DNA from: Archilochus colubris
Lineage: Eukaryota; Chordata; Aves; Apodiformes; Trochilidae
Direction of reading: 5' to 3'
Assembly (NCBI GenBank): GCA_023079485.1
Contig: CM041084.1
Location: forward strand, 124,720,292 to 124,784,291
Length of the DNA stretch: 64,000 bases
The first letter of the stretch is position 1. Each line of letters starts with the position of its first letter. This document shows positions 1-12,078 of this stretch, piece after piece. The notes beneath the pieces were generated by a model. It saw only the letters and a program-made list of their open reading frames with translations, was not told the origin of the DNA and searched no databases. The translations under genes were made by a program, and so were the position numbers.

Positions 1-3000
1 TTTATGGTTGATTGACTTTGAAGCCTAAAAATACAAACTCCAACTGAAACCTTCTCTTATGGCAGGCATTTTTAAGGGCTGGATAGCTTATTGTTTACCC
101 TTTCTTTCACTGCTCCCTATTCTCCAGTGTTTAAAAGTGTGCAGTTCAATGATGTAGCTTTTTCTTTGTTTGCAGACCTTCAAGGGGAGATTTACAGAAA
201 CTTTCTTCTATACTCCACCATCTACGTTAAGAAAGTTGGTAGGAATTTATCGGTCTCTGTAAGACAGTTTGAAGTTGGCCACTGAATTAAAAAAAGCTGG
301 TATGGAGATGTAGGGGTAATTAGTCACTAGACACACATTCCATAAACATGTATCTTGCTTCCATGGGCAGTGAGGCTAAAATTATTTGCCATACACTGAT
401 ATTCCAAAGAAAAGGTCAATTTATTGGGGAGGAAACACACAAAATCTTGCTACCAAAATATGAACAGAACAAACCAAACCATTTCTCTCCCCTTATTTAA
501 ATGTCCTCCCCATGCCTTCTGCCTTCTAGCCAATTCTGGTCTCTTCCAGCTTCCTCCAGCTCCAAACTGAGCTGCTATGCTCCCACACCCTTCTGTTGCC
601 CACTGGTTACTTTCATATGCCCAGACCTGAGGCCTCACTCTCCATTACCTGTTGCTATCTCCTCGGACACTTCAGCCACACCAAGCCTACCTACCAGCTG
701 CTCCCAACCTCACTCTGTCTCAGCCCCACTTCCAAGCCAGAAGTGCAGACATGCTTCAAAACAGTAACCCTGTATGAAGCAAGAGACTTCAAAGAGTGGC
801 TCAACTTTTGTCTGGTACAATTTCAAGAGAAAAAAGGTGTTACATGAACACATTTCACCTTGTTATCGGTGTGAAAGCAGCACTTGATAAAAAGATAACT
901 GTATGCTTTCTCTGCCTTTCAAATACACTCCAGTATCTTCACATTAAATCTCAGCTTTCTGACTTCAGAGAAGACTTCCCAGTACCAGACTTAAAGCACA
1001 TGATTGTGTTCATTACAAAAGAAGATGAGGCATGCTGATCTGTAAATTTTATTTATTTTTTTTATTTTTTGCAAACCAAGTTCTCCCTCCAGTGTTGCTA
1101 TGGAATAGCCCACCAGAAACATCACCACTTTGATAGTTGTTTTAAAAGATTTTTAGGTTTTGGCACACAAACCTCTTGGCTTACAAGAAAAAGTAATAAA
1201 TTAATTGATGAATCACCAGTGTCTCAATGATGAATAACATCTGAAAAGACAATATCAAGGTATTGAAACAGTTGTATTCTCAAAACACAGAGCCATTGTA
1301 GACAATTGCTTTTCCCACTCTCACTCATTCTTTTGGTCTAGGAAAAAAGATTTTCCTTATTAATTCCAGATATATAGATAAAGAAACTATTATCTAAAAT
1401 CAGAGGCAAACAATTTTACAGATTTCTACTAACTGAATGTAAGCCTTTGCAATTTGTAATTTTTTAATTTCTCCACAATGCTGCTTAAAAAACCTTAATC
1501 ATTTTAATGCAATCAGACAATAAATTCTTGCTAGGCATCAAGTTAAATTAAGTGTGCCCAAGGTGATTACTGTTATGCATTATTTATGCAGCTACATATG
1601 AAAACCTCTTCGTATTACAGACTAGAACCTTATTGTGCCAAATACTGCATACATAATAGTAAAATCTATAACTCATCCCTTAAATGTGAAGCAACATATG
1701 CATACCTCAGAAAGATGAGAGAAAATATAAGGCAACAAATAATTTGAAAATGCAGTACCTGGGTTACTTAACCATTGTAAAAGAAGACTTTAAACTATAT
1801 GCACTAAAACCACGACCAAACTAGGATTCTATTTTAAGTATAACTTATACCATCATAAGGAAAAACCCTTGGCCCTTATTTACCATTTTAAAAAGATATT
1901 TTGTTATGATGATGTATACTTAGTATAAAGTTTTAGACACAAACAAACATATGTATATAAATAAAACACCTACATAGCTATACATACTCTGCTTTCAGAA
2001 CATAATAATCATGGAATCAGAGAGAGAAATATGAGGAGACTGACCCAATGCCAACAGTGCAGACATTCAGTTGTTATAGGGAGAGTTTATTGTCCTCGAA
2101 CTGGAGCCAATATTGTACATTGAAAAGCCATTGGTTAAGATGTCTGAGCACTGTTGGGAAGAAGGACCAGAAACTAAAACTTTCCAGCTGTTCCAGCTAT
2201 GTTCCCTTACTGCTGAGATGTCCAGCAACTGTCTGCCACAGGACTTCAGTGTGTCTCTGTGGAGATGCTCAGAGCTGGCACAGGAGGGGTAATCCTGATC
2301 CCAAATCAGACACCACTCACTGGTTATAGTCTGCCTTGAGAGGAGACACTGAGTTTAAAAGGGCACAGAACACAAGATTTTTAGGTTGTGTAATCATTAC
2401 AATACTGTAGGCCTGGTGATCCTTGCTACTTTGTTTGAAGCTGCTTCTGTCCTTACTGCAACTTCTGTCCTTCGTGTTGATTTCAGATCTTTTGTGTACT
2501 GGCTATACCCTTAAACATGCCTCTCTGATCCACCCCTCTGGAGATTTCAGATTATATACCACACACTGTCTGGACCCCAAACAGAAGAGGCATAAGTCAA
2601 GCAGCAGTTCTTTTGCTGCAATGAAGACATAGGTTGCCCACTGAGCACACATCCGGACACTGAGTGAATCCATGGCAGATTTGGGTGACTACATCTACAG
2701 GGTTTTGTGGCTTGTGCTCTCAAAGGTTGAATTTAAGTTCTATGTAAACTACATCTCAGGTGCTTAATTGATTCTTTTTTAATATGGCCCAAAGAAACTT
2801 ATTCAAAGGTTAGTTTCTTTTTCTCTGTGAGTTTTGTAATAGTGATTCTCCACATAAAAAGTAACAATTACCAGAGAAACATTCCCTCTGCTTTCATTAG
2901 GTAATGCTTTTTAGATTTTTCACAGCTAGAAGATTAGGGCTCATGAGAAAAGTTCTCATTTCAAAAACTAGAAACCTCACGTATACACAGACTAGTTCTG

Positions 3001-4400
3001 CATGACTTTGCTCAGGTGAAATCAGCTTGTTCTTGAGTCTTATTAAAGGCAGAAATAGTTGATTTCAGTCTCACCTTCTACAACTGCATTATTACTAAGG
3101 AACTTGAATTATTACACTTCCCTTTTCTACTTCATTTTTTTAACTATTCAGCAGTATAAAAGAATTATAGTTTAACAGATTTTTTAAGATGTTAGAAACT
3201 TAAAAAGAACATAAATGGCAATAAACAGTATGGTATAGTAGCTTCACGTACTAGTGGAGAAATTAATTTACAGTTTTGCGGGCTTAATTTCCTATGAAGA
3301 TGTTGAAGAGTTCTCTGGAAACATAGTTTGAGCAAAATTAATGCCACTCACCTAGATTTTCCAATTTAAGACTAGCAGTGCTCACTGAAAACCCTCTGCA
3401 AGCAGTAACAGGAAAAACAGTCACTGAAAAGACCCAACTCCAGCCAGTGCACACAATTTAGTCTTCTATAACCTAGATTTTACAAAAGCCCATCATAAAA
3501 TCCATGCTCATCAAATGTATATTGTTAAACTATGCCAGAAAAGACCTATTTTATGTACCAATAAACCTGGTGTATTCTGCAGTCTATTCTAGAGGTATCT
3601 ATTCTGAACCTAAATCCTCCAAAACTCTCCTTACTTTGCAAGGAAAAAAAAAAAAACCTAAAAAAAAGTCAGAAATACACCCAGGAAGACATAATGAAAA
3701 ACTCTGACTAGGCTCATAAATTCATAAATTACTATCTTAGGAATACAGTGTAGAAGCTACATCTGTATTTATTTAAAATAAGTCTTTATGCACACTTTTT
3801 TTCAAAGTTTCAGATTTGGTTTGGTAAGGTTAGTGGCTTATGAGACAATACCTGAAATTAACAGTCTATTTCAACCCTTTAAATAGCAAGGCTCAGAAGC
3901 AATGAGACAAGCAAATCTGCATGAATTTCTCCAAACCTTCAGCACTGTACGACAGAATCTGTAATTGCCACACAATGGTAGAAAAAATAAAGGTGGTTCT
4001 TTGCAAAATAAAGAAAACCATGTTTGAACTTTTTTAGGGTACTTAACAAGTATAATCCTTAATTATAACTTCCATGTTTTCAGCAAGTTTTCAATGTATG
4101 GCTTCTGACTGCCATATATATACCTACTGCCCTAAAAGTAGTTGGAAAAATGCAAGAATCTTGAGGTTTTATAAGACATTTAAAACCCAACTCGTGACAT
4201 TAACAAAGTAGTGACATTTTGCATTAATGAGTGTATCAAATGTCTTTTAAGATGGAATAATACTTGGAATGTCAATGTTCCTCGGGGTGGGACAAATGTA
4301 TGACAAAGCTTGTTTGGATACAGGGAGGAAGCAATCCAGAGACGGCCATAACTTGTGTATGAAGTATTGTTTTTAAGTCACTTAACACACTTCATAAGGC

Positions 4401-4478
4401 AAGAAAGAAGCAATTTTATTCATAACATCTATTAAGAAGAAAGAAGCAATTTTATTCATAACATCTATTAAGAAGAAA
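4401..4478. repeat. Exact tandem duplication, 36-bp period
   Basis: Two copies of a 36-bp unit lie head to tail, and the match runs about 6 bases into a third unit. The shared core CAATTTTATTCATAACATCT occurs at 4411 and again at 4447 with no mismatch. The lack of any difference between copies suggests a recent slippage or duplication event, or an assembly artefact. Confidence 0.9.
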
Positions 4479-4754
4479 TAATCCTCAGATATTTAATTAT
4501 CAGATTAATGATGTTAGTAACAAGCAAAGCATAGGAGTAATTAATACCTTATACAAAAAGCGGAGGTAGAAATATAGCCATCTACACTTCCACCTGCCTT
4601 TTGGTGTTAGGAATATAATGTTGCATCCAGTGGAAAGTTGTGAAATACATTTTTTTCCCATTAAAAAATATTCCTACAAAAAGTAGGAACAAAAAAGTAG
4701 GTCTTACCTCAGTTATTTTTTTCTCCAGACTTAATTTTGATTGCTTTACATCAG

Positions 4755-4812
4755 AAAAACAAAACAAACAAAAAAACCAAGCAAAAAACCCCAAAACAAA
4801 CAAACAAAAAGC
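4755..4812. repeat. A-rich low-complexity stretch (AAAC-type)
   Basis: Interrupted AAAC and AAAAC units dominate this stretch. It could be the remnant of a retroposon tail, but no element body is recognisable on either side. Confidence 0.6.
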
Positions 4813-6029
4813 AGGCAAGAAAGATGGAGCTTACTTGCAGTCTTTGGGAGCACTCCCAAAGGATTGTAAAGGTAGTCTCTTAGAGAAAGTACCAAATTTT
4901 ATACAATTTCAAAACAAAAGCAGGACTCTAGCTTTAAATGTAAACTTTAGATGATTTACAGAAAACAGTGTTTCACTTCTGAAAATCAGACGGGTTAATT
5001 AGGTTGTTAACTGCAAACAGCTGGTCTAGTGCCCACATTGGATTTTGTGAGTGTGTAGTTCACATGTGGTGTAACAACTGGTGCATACAAATACCCAAGA
5101 CACCAGTTTTCATGCACTTGTACTAGTATTACCAGTTCAGAGAAGACCTAGTATTGCTTTTAGTGCAGTCGACTTTAAGATACTTTTTGAAGTTGAACGC
5201 CCTGTACAGTTTCTTTTCCAAAGTTTGTGGCTTTCCAATCGATTTCCTATGACAAATGAATAGGTTGGGAAGCAGTACTTCTAAGAGCTTCCCTTTTGTT
5301 TCCTGAAGGAATTTACATGCCCAAATCAGACTGCTGGCCCTCGTGTTCTCTTTTGAAAAACAAAATACCAGACTTCACTGGAAGTTGCTTCAGGGTCTCA
5401 CAGTGTAAGCTTTTGTTCCTTTCGATTAGCAGTGGCGCTGGACTCAGAGACAACCGAAGGCCTTGGTTTGTGTGCAGCGCTACCGCTGCCTCCGTACGCT
5501 GCATTAATCTTCCACACACGACACAACTTAGGCCTCGCTTGTTTGTGCGGTACAGGTTCTTTTAGGCTTGTAGAAACGTGGAAAGTGCTCGTGTCCTTTT
5601 TTTAAGGGTACCTAAGGAGACCCAGCCCCTTGCATACGCCGAGGACTCCGTTTCAGGTGTCGCTGGGCCCGCAGATAACCAGGGCTGCACCCAGGACCGG
5701 GCTGCCCCGCCAGCCCCGGGCGCTCCAGACACCAGCATCTCCTCCGCCTCCACCAGCCCTCCTGAGCAGGGGAAATAGAAGCTGTTTAGAGAGGGAGGCG
5801 AGGTCGGAGGGCAAAAGGAGACCATGCCGGCCAATCTCGCTGGTTCCGGAACGGGGCGACTGTCACGGCTGCAGCGCAGCCTCCCGGCGGAGCGCAAGAG
5901 CCCTCCCTGCCTGCGTAGCCCGAGAGAGGGTGGGTGGAGAAGACGCCCGCCGTCTTTATCACTTGCACAGCAGCGGGGTGTGCTGGCTCTCGGTGTCCCC
6001 ACCGCAGAGGCACTTTCTTGGGTGGGCAG

Positions 6030-6036
6030 TGACTCA
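6030..6036. promoter_or_regulatory. AP-1-type motif TGACTCA
   Basis: A perfect, strand-symmetric TGACTCA lies within the CpG island upstream of exon 1. It matches the FOS/JUN consensus. A 7-bp match can occur by chance, so binding is only a possibility. Confidence 0.35.
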
Positions 6037-6070
6037 CAAAAGCCTCCCTTATCCTGCCCAAGCACGGTGT

Positions 6071-6080
6071 CCCCCGCCCC
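6071..6080 (-). promoter_or_regulatory. GC box (Sp1/KLF-type site)
   Basis: The plus strand reads CCCCCGCCCC, which is GGGGCGGGGG on the minus strand and fits the Sp1/KLF consensus. It lies about 0.5 kb upstream of the first splice donor inside the CpG island. Occupancy is inferred, not shown. Confidence 0.5.
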
Positions 6081-6427
6081 GGCTCTGGTGCCTGTCCGCT
6101 CCTCCCCCGCCTTCGGAGAGGTTGATTTCGCCCGCTCGGCTCTTCTCCCTGCCGCAGCGCACAACTTGGTTCAGCCCGGGGCAGGCGCTAGGGATAAGCC
6201 CTGTCCCCTTTGAAGAGCCTCGGTTCGGGCTCTCCTCTTCCCTCCCACCGCCACTGCGCACTCCTCGGTTCCGACTGGGCCCTCCCGCCCGGGCGGCGGC
6301 GGCGGCAGCAGGGGCTCCACGAGTTCTTGCTCTCCGTGCCCGAGGCTGGCTCGGAGCGCGGCGGCAGGAGCAGCAGCAGGAGCAGGAGCGGCGGCGGCGG
6401 GAGGGGGTTGCTGTGCTGGAGCCGCCG

Positions 6428-6439
6428 ATGCCGCTGTGA
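6428..6439 (+). promoter_or_regulatory. Upstream ORF 1 (3 codons)
   Basis: ATG-CCG-CTG-TGA in the putative 5' leader. It ends one base before the ATG of the second upstream ORF, so ribosomes terminating here could reach that ATG only after very short scanning. It is relevant only if transcription starts upstream of 6428. Confidence 0.4.
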
Positions 6440-6440
6440 G

Positions 6441-6494
6441 ATGGCATCATTCTGCGCGGCGGCGGCGGCGGCGGAGCGTGGCGCGGAGGGGTGA
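6441..6494 (+). promoter_or_regulatory. Upstream ORF 2, 17 codons, poly-alanine
   Basis: This ORF encodes 17 residues, MASFCAAAAAAERGAEG. The ATG context is strong, with G at -3 and G at +4. The (GCG)6 repeat is read as six alanines, so repeat-length change would alter the peptide but not its frame. It stops well before the exon 1 donor and does not overlap the main start. Known behaviour of such leaders is to lower main-ORF translation and tie it to reinitiation; that role here is inference. Confidence 0.45.
6456..6473 (+). repeat. (GCG)6 trinucleotide run in exon 1
   Basis: Six uninterrupted GCG units lie inside the second upstream ORF. A second GGC/CAG-type run lies at about 6291-6310, outside the proposed exon. 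CGG-type runs in 5' leaders are often length-variable. Confidence 0.8.
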
Positions 6495-9400
6495 GGAGCC
6501 GCCGCGGCGGCGAGGAGGAGAAAAAGAAGAAGAAGAAGAAAAAGGTGGGAGGAAGGAGAAGGAGGCGGCAGCAGCTGTGAGGCTGCGAGCCACGGTAAGG
6601 AAACAAAACAAACTCTGCCGCAGCCGTTTCGCTTTGCTGCCTGGCCCGGCAGAGCCCGACTGGCCTGAGGAGGAGAAGGGCTCTCGTTTTCCTCGCTCTC
6701 CCTCGCCGCCGTTCGGCCGTGGGGAAGCGGGGGTAGGGGGGTGGGCTCTGGACAGCAGCGAGCTGCCCCTGTCATTGAGGGGTGGGGAGGAGGGGTTTGG
6801 GCGTGGGGGCTAAAATGGCGAAGGGAGCTGTAGCGAGGTCTCGGTCTCTCCTTCCCGGCACTTCAACTCGTCGCACCCCTCGGCCCCTACTGGAGGGGGG
6901 AGAGGCGGCTGTTGCTTCCCCCCTTTCGATGTCCAGCTCCCGTTTGGTAGCTGGAGAACTGCTCCGTTTTCCTTCAGTCTCCCACCCTGGATCGTGTCTG
7001 GACAGGGCTGAGAGGCCCACACCTGGCAAGGGAAGGGAGGGTCGGTACTTTGGTGAGGCGGCGGGAAGGAGGGGGGGGAATGTCGCCGGTGTCCGGTGTC
7101 AGGGGAATAACCTTGTTTATTCCCGTCTACGGCCTTTCGAGTGAGCGTGGCTGAGGGCTGAGTCCTCACCCTTGTCAACGCTGAGTGGATTGCTAGAGGC
7201 TTTAGAGTCTGCGAGTCAGGGAGGCAGTTCCCCGACCGGCCCCTGCTTGGTTATCTCTACGGGATGAAAACGGAGGAGAAGGATAAAGATCTTGTTACGT
7301 TCACCTTCCTTGAATGAAACTGGGGAGGCAAGAGGTGCAGAGCCGTTTCCACTCTTCACGGAGCTGCTCTCCCCCCTGGCAGAATGTGCAGCATGCACCC
7401 CTCAGGAGGAGGGGGCACAGCAGGGCAGGCAGTCGCTGCGGTCACTGCTTAGGTTGTACCTCCGTGTCTCCCAGTCTCTCTGCGTCCTCCTCATTTAAGT
7501 TTTGCTGAGCAGACTGCGTGAATTCAAGAGCTCCAAAGACCTCTTTATTTCATTAGTTTTTGTTTATGTTGTGGCAAAACGTTGAAAGTCAGGGGAAGCA
7601 TTTATTTACTTTTTTTTTTAAAGATGTTTTATTTTTGGAACAATCCCAATTCTCATCTCATTTTAACTAGGATGATCTAGCTCTGCTTCCAGACCTATAA
7701 ATGTTTAAACTGTACATCAAAGGGATAAAAAGACTCAGCACTATCTAATAATTTTAATGGCAGCTCTTTGATGTTTGGGTGAAACTGTAAAAAGAGCTTT
7801 TAATATTTTGGTCGTATTTTCACACGGCACCTGTGTCATGTAGAAAATCATCAGGATATTTTACATTAAAGGAAACCCTAGATTATGTAATTTTAATAAC
7901 AGTAGCTTACTAGGTGATGCTGTCGCTCACTGCAGGTGGCTAGGTTATATATGGTAATGCACATGAAAGGCAATATGGCCTTCATAATAGTAAGAGTCTT
8001 CCCTTAAAATTCATATCCTGATTTAATCCCTTTGTGGTATGGGAACAAAGATCATTGCTGGATTGTGATAATGGGCTATTTGCTTGTTTTTTAAATTTTT
8101 TCTAGTTAGTTTTATATGCTGTCTTATCCAAGTCTGTGTTGGTCAAGGTATAAACCAAGTTAACACTTCTCAATGATTTTAATACTAACAAAGATTAAAG
8201 AAATTTTGCACAGAAAAAATCTAAAAGATTTTTCATCCTTTTGAGGAAAAATTTAGAGTTGTTAAAAGCACAGATTTTCTGGTCTCTTCCCAAAGATGTT
8301 TTCAAATGAGGCAACTAGAAATAATTTTAACTAACATTGCTTGTGGAACTGTGGTTTTAGAATCATTTTGTCACTTTTTTGGCGAAGTATATTTTTTATA
8401 TTTCGAACTATATTTTAAAGATCAGAACCTATAAATGCTTCTAGCTTGAGTTACTTACCACTATCAGTAGTCTCTTTTCAGCTATACCCTAGAATAATTC
8501 CCTTGAATACATAATTATACTTGAAAACTTTAAAGCAGTTTTGCATACCCAGAACTGATTTAATCTCTCAGCATGGGGCACCTTGTTACCAAAAGGATAT
8601 GGATTATTTTTGTTGGAAAAATAATTTACATTTGTTTTTAAACATTTTTGAACAAAACATTGTAAGTCAACCTGTGTGTTTTTGTTAAAGGGTTGGCAAT
8701 AAAGTTTAAATAATTTCTTGTCTATGAGTACTTCTTAAATCGTAGGAATACTGACAGATTTCAGAGCCAACCCCTTTTCCTGAGTATGTGGAACCCTTGG
8801 AAGAAGGAAGGAATTTCTGTTAGTTCTGTGGCTTTTCATTTTCCTTCTTATATTCCCACATGAAGCTGGAAATTCTGATAAGTTGGAATTTCTGCCCTCT
8901 TTCCTGTTTTTTCTTTTAAAAGAATGTGTGTGGGTAAAGAGATTTCTCCTGGTCTTAAGCTACAAAGAAGAGTTGGGGGTAAGGATCTGTGAGAGGAAGT
9001 TGGTATTGTGTTTAGTTTCTTCATGCTTCAGTATTTCCATGCCATTAAACACTGGATTTGAAAATGAAGATACCATTATTAAAAAGTCATGACCCAAGCT
9101 GTATTTATTATTTGGAAATGTCTACTGTTTATGCACTTGGAGTATTCATTGTTAGCTTAAAAGAACCTCACAACCCAAATCCCCCCCAAAAGCTCAAGCT
9201 CATCCTAGAATTTAGTTGAGTAAAATGCCAGTAACAAAGTGAGAATGCTTGGAGAGGGAATGGATGAAGTGACAGACAAAACAACAAAAAAGTGCTTCCT
9301 GCAAATGATGCTTACATGGTTCTTGGAAGTTTTAGCTTGCTTAAGACAACTCTCTTTTTTGTAATGACTGAAGAGAGAGTGAAGATAGGTTATTGCTGGT

Positions 9401-10837
9401 CTTGCCTTCTTCTGCACAGCTTAGCATTTATGGCAATTAAAAAAAAAATAAAAGGCTTTCTAGCTCTGCATCAATTGTGTACAGCTTAAAGTCAGTAGAA
9501 AAGCTGCTGTAGCATGTATTCCTATATGGAAGTGTGTGAATTGGGACAGGGTTTCCTAGTTTCAGTGGTAGTGTCAGGTTAAAAATCTTGTCATTTTTGC
9601 TTGTCCTTAGGAAACTTGTAAACCAGAACTGTTGACCTCTTTGAATTCTGAGTTAAGCAATGCCTGGTAACAGTTTTCTGTATTGCTTTGGTGTATATAT
9701 ACAAATGCAGACAGTAGGAGTTGGTTACATCCAAGACATGCTTTTAGAAGTTTGTTTTCATTGCATCAGCACACCACTTTCTTTTTCTGTAGGTGTTAGA
9801 TCAGAATTAGCATCAGCTGCTGATGTTCTCCTGCAGTGACATAAAATAGTCAGAGGTGGGACCATCAGAAGTATCATGAGATCTTTCTTCTGTTTTATTG
9901 AGAGAAGTGATATCTGGAGAGAGAAATCTCTTCGTCTTTATCATCTGGAGCTGGACTGGTCAGAAGAAGCATTTCAAAAGCATGTAGAAACTAAAAGATC
10001 TTAGGAGTGGTCTGCTTTTTGGGCTAGGTTTTTGCTGTGTTTGAGGACCTGGAAGTTTAACCACAAGTATACTAAAGTGCAACTCTGTTTCACAGATAAG
10101 GTGTTGCTTTACAGAGGAACACTGGAGACTCCAGGGAAGCTATCATCAGCTGTTCGAGTTACAGTGTGTCAGAATTATTTACCTCCGAGAAAGCTGTGCA
10201 TTGGTTTTATTTTTTTTTTAGTTTCTTAGCACATCAGGGAGATCTTTATCCTTGGGTTTCATGTATGTCTTAGTACCTACTGCACATGTAGTATGTAGCA
10301 ATTAATCATTGCAGGTTTATATGAGTGTATGATGCTGTGGTTCTGTAGCTGCAGATAGATGGCAAACAGGTTTTAAAAAATTTTTTTTTATTCCCTCTCC
10401 CCTTAGTCAGTGTTGAGGATTGTGTAAGTTTTTAATGAAATATGCAACCTGATAATTCAGTATTGTCAAAAAAGCACTTCCAAAATCCTGTTTAAAGAGA
10501 ATATAAATTTGGGTTTAACTTAAAATTCTACTGACTTCGAAGAATAAAATGGAAGTTACTTAGCCAGGTGTTTTACTTTATAATGGCTTTTGGCAAAAAT
10601 AAATTCTTTAACAATTGGAGTGAAGCATGTGTTTAACAAAGCAGATTACATAATTGGGCTTTTGAAACTTTTTTAAAATAATAGCAATTTTTCTTATTGC
10701 CTGAGTATATTCGATATGCTTACAATCTGCTTTAAGAAGCTAGGGTCTCAGCATACTTAAGCATCACCAGTGCAAAACCTGAAGACTTCTTAACATCCTC
10801 TCTGTTGCTGATGTTATATTAGAGTGATGTAACACTA

Positions 10838-12078
10838 GTATGAGCAGTTAGCATGGCTTTACTAAGGGGAAGTCGTGTCTGACCAACATGATAGCCCCTG
10901 TGAGGATGTAACCAGGTGGATGGATGATGGCAGAGCAGATGTAGTTTATTTTGGTAAGGCATTGACACTGATTCCCACAATATCCTTGGAGCTAAACTAA
11001 GGAAGTGTGGTCTGGATGATTGGGTAATGAGGTGGATTGGAAGCTGGTTGAAGGATAGAAACCAGAGAGTTGTAGACAGTGGGATGGATTGCACTTGGAA
11101 GTGTGCTTCTAGTGGAGTACCTCAAGGGTCAGTACTGGGACCAGTACTATTCAAGGTATTTATTGGTGACCTGGATGAGGAAATAAAGTGTATTATCAGC
11201 ATGATAATGCATGCCAGCTGCTGGCATGAAGCTGGGAGGAGTGGCTGACACCCCTGAAGGCTGTGCTGCCATTCAGAGGGACCGAGGCAGGCTGGAGAGT
11301 TGGGCAGGGAAAAAAATTAATGAATCACAACAAGGGCAAATGTAGAGTCTTGCATCTGGGTAGGAACAACCCCAAGTACCAGTACAGGCTGGGGACTGAG
11401 CTGTTGGAGAGTAGTGAAAAGGAAAGGGACCTGGGGGTGCTGGTGGATGGAAGGATGACCATGAGCCACCAATGTGCCCTTGAGGCCAAGAAGGCCAATG
11501 GCATCCTGGGGTGCATTACAAGGGGGTCGTTAGTGAGAGGTTCTTCTGCTCCTCTACTGTGCCCTGGTGAGGCCACATCTGGAATATTGTGTCCAGTTGT
11601 GGGTCCCTTAGTTCAAGAAGGACCAGGAACTGTTTGAAAAGAGTCCAGTGTAGAGCTAGAAAGGTGATAAAGGGAGTGGAACATCTCCCTTATGAGGAAA
11701 GGCTGAGGGAGCTGGGTCTCTTCAGCTTGGAGGAGAATGAGGGGCAACCTCATCAATGTTTATATATACGTAAAGGGGGAGAGCCAGGAGGATGTGATCA
11801 GGCTTTTCTCAGGGCTGACTAACAATAGGACAAGGGGCAATGGTTATAAACTGGAGCATGGGCAGTTCCATAGATACAGAATTTTTTCACTGTGAGGGTG
11901 ACAGCACTGGAACAGGCTGCCCAGGCAGGTTGTGGAGTCTTCTTCTCTGTAGACATTCAAAGCCCATTTGGATGTGTTCATGTGTGACCTGTTGTCGGTG
12001 ACCCTGCTCTGGCAGGGAGGTTGGACTGGACGATCTTTCAAGGTCCCTTCAAACCCCTAATTTTCTATGATTCTGTGA
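10838..12078 (+). mobile_element. CR1 LINE fragment (RT to 3' tail)
   Basis: This is a 5'-truncated, decayed CR1 non-LTR retrotransposon in sense orientation to WWP1. Translated pieces carry the reverse-transcriptase signature SGVPQGSVLGPVLF (about 11113-11154), then the downstream segments around DLGVLVDGRMTMS and [17 protein letters not shown]. Several frames are needed, so the ORF is broken. The FADD catalytic box expected shortly after the PQG motif is missing through an internal deletion near 11190-11240. The 3' end has the usual 'TTCTATGATTCTGTGAT' tail. It cannot encode active enzyme. Confidence 0.93.

Larger units (their letters stand above)
1..5560. other. Upstream intergenic DNA, no gene recognised
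   Basis: This is AT-rich DNA upstream of the CpG island. Open frames are short (about 104 codons or fewer), show no family resemblance and have no splice context. I see no CR1 tail here. Two stretches are less AT-rich than the rest: a C/T-biased block at about 488-760 and a block at about 2040-2640 with two CCAAT-like motifs. Neither can be assigned. An exact 36-bp tandem duplication lies at 4401-4478 and an A-rich simple stretch at 4755-4812. The DNA may hold distal regulatory elements of the downstream gene, but nothing in the sequence proves it. Confidence 0.6.
6400..6594 (+). other. WWP1: WWP1 exon 1, 5' untranslated (5' end approximate)
   Basis: A strong splice donor (CACG|GTAAGG, GT at 6595-6596) ends a GC- and purine-rich stretch in the CpG island. 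It is the best candidate for the untranslated first exon that joins exon 2 at 30153. The 5' boundary given is a guess, because the start site is not visible. The exon carries a (GCG)6 run at 6456-6473, a GAA/AGA-rich purine tract around 6519-6560 and two short upstream ORFs. Splicing to exon 2 leaves no further ATG before the main start. No transcript evidence is available, so alternative first exons cannot be excluded. Confidence 0.65.
5590..7200 (+). promoter_or_regulatory. CpG-island promoter of WWP1
   Basis: Base composition changes sharply from AT-rich flanks to CpG-dense DNA across this interval, which surrounds the untranslated first exon. Visible elements include a GC box on the minus strand at 6071-6080 (CCCCCGCCCC), an AP-1-type TGACTCA at 6030-6036, and a YY1-like AAAATGGCG near 6813-6821. 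No convincing TATA box was found, as is common for broad CpG-island promoters of housekeeping genes. The exact transcription start cannot be placed from sequence alone. Long open frames on both strands here reflect GC-rich composition and are not treated as genes. Confidence 0.8.

Noticed and set aside
5562..6775. Long open frames on both strands in the CpG island (for example 200 and 185 codons on the minus strand, 269 on the plus strand)
   Set aside because: GC-rich DNA has few stop codons. The translations are low-complexity Pro/Arg/Ser/Ala without any domain, and they overlap each other on both strands.
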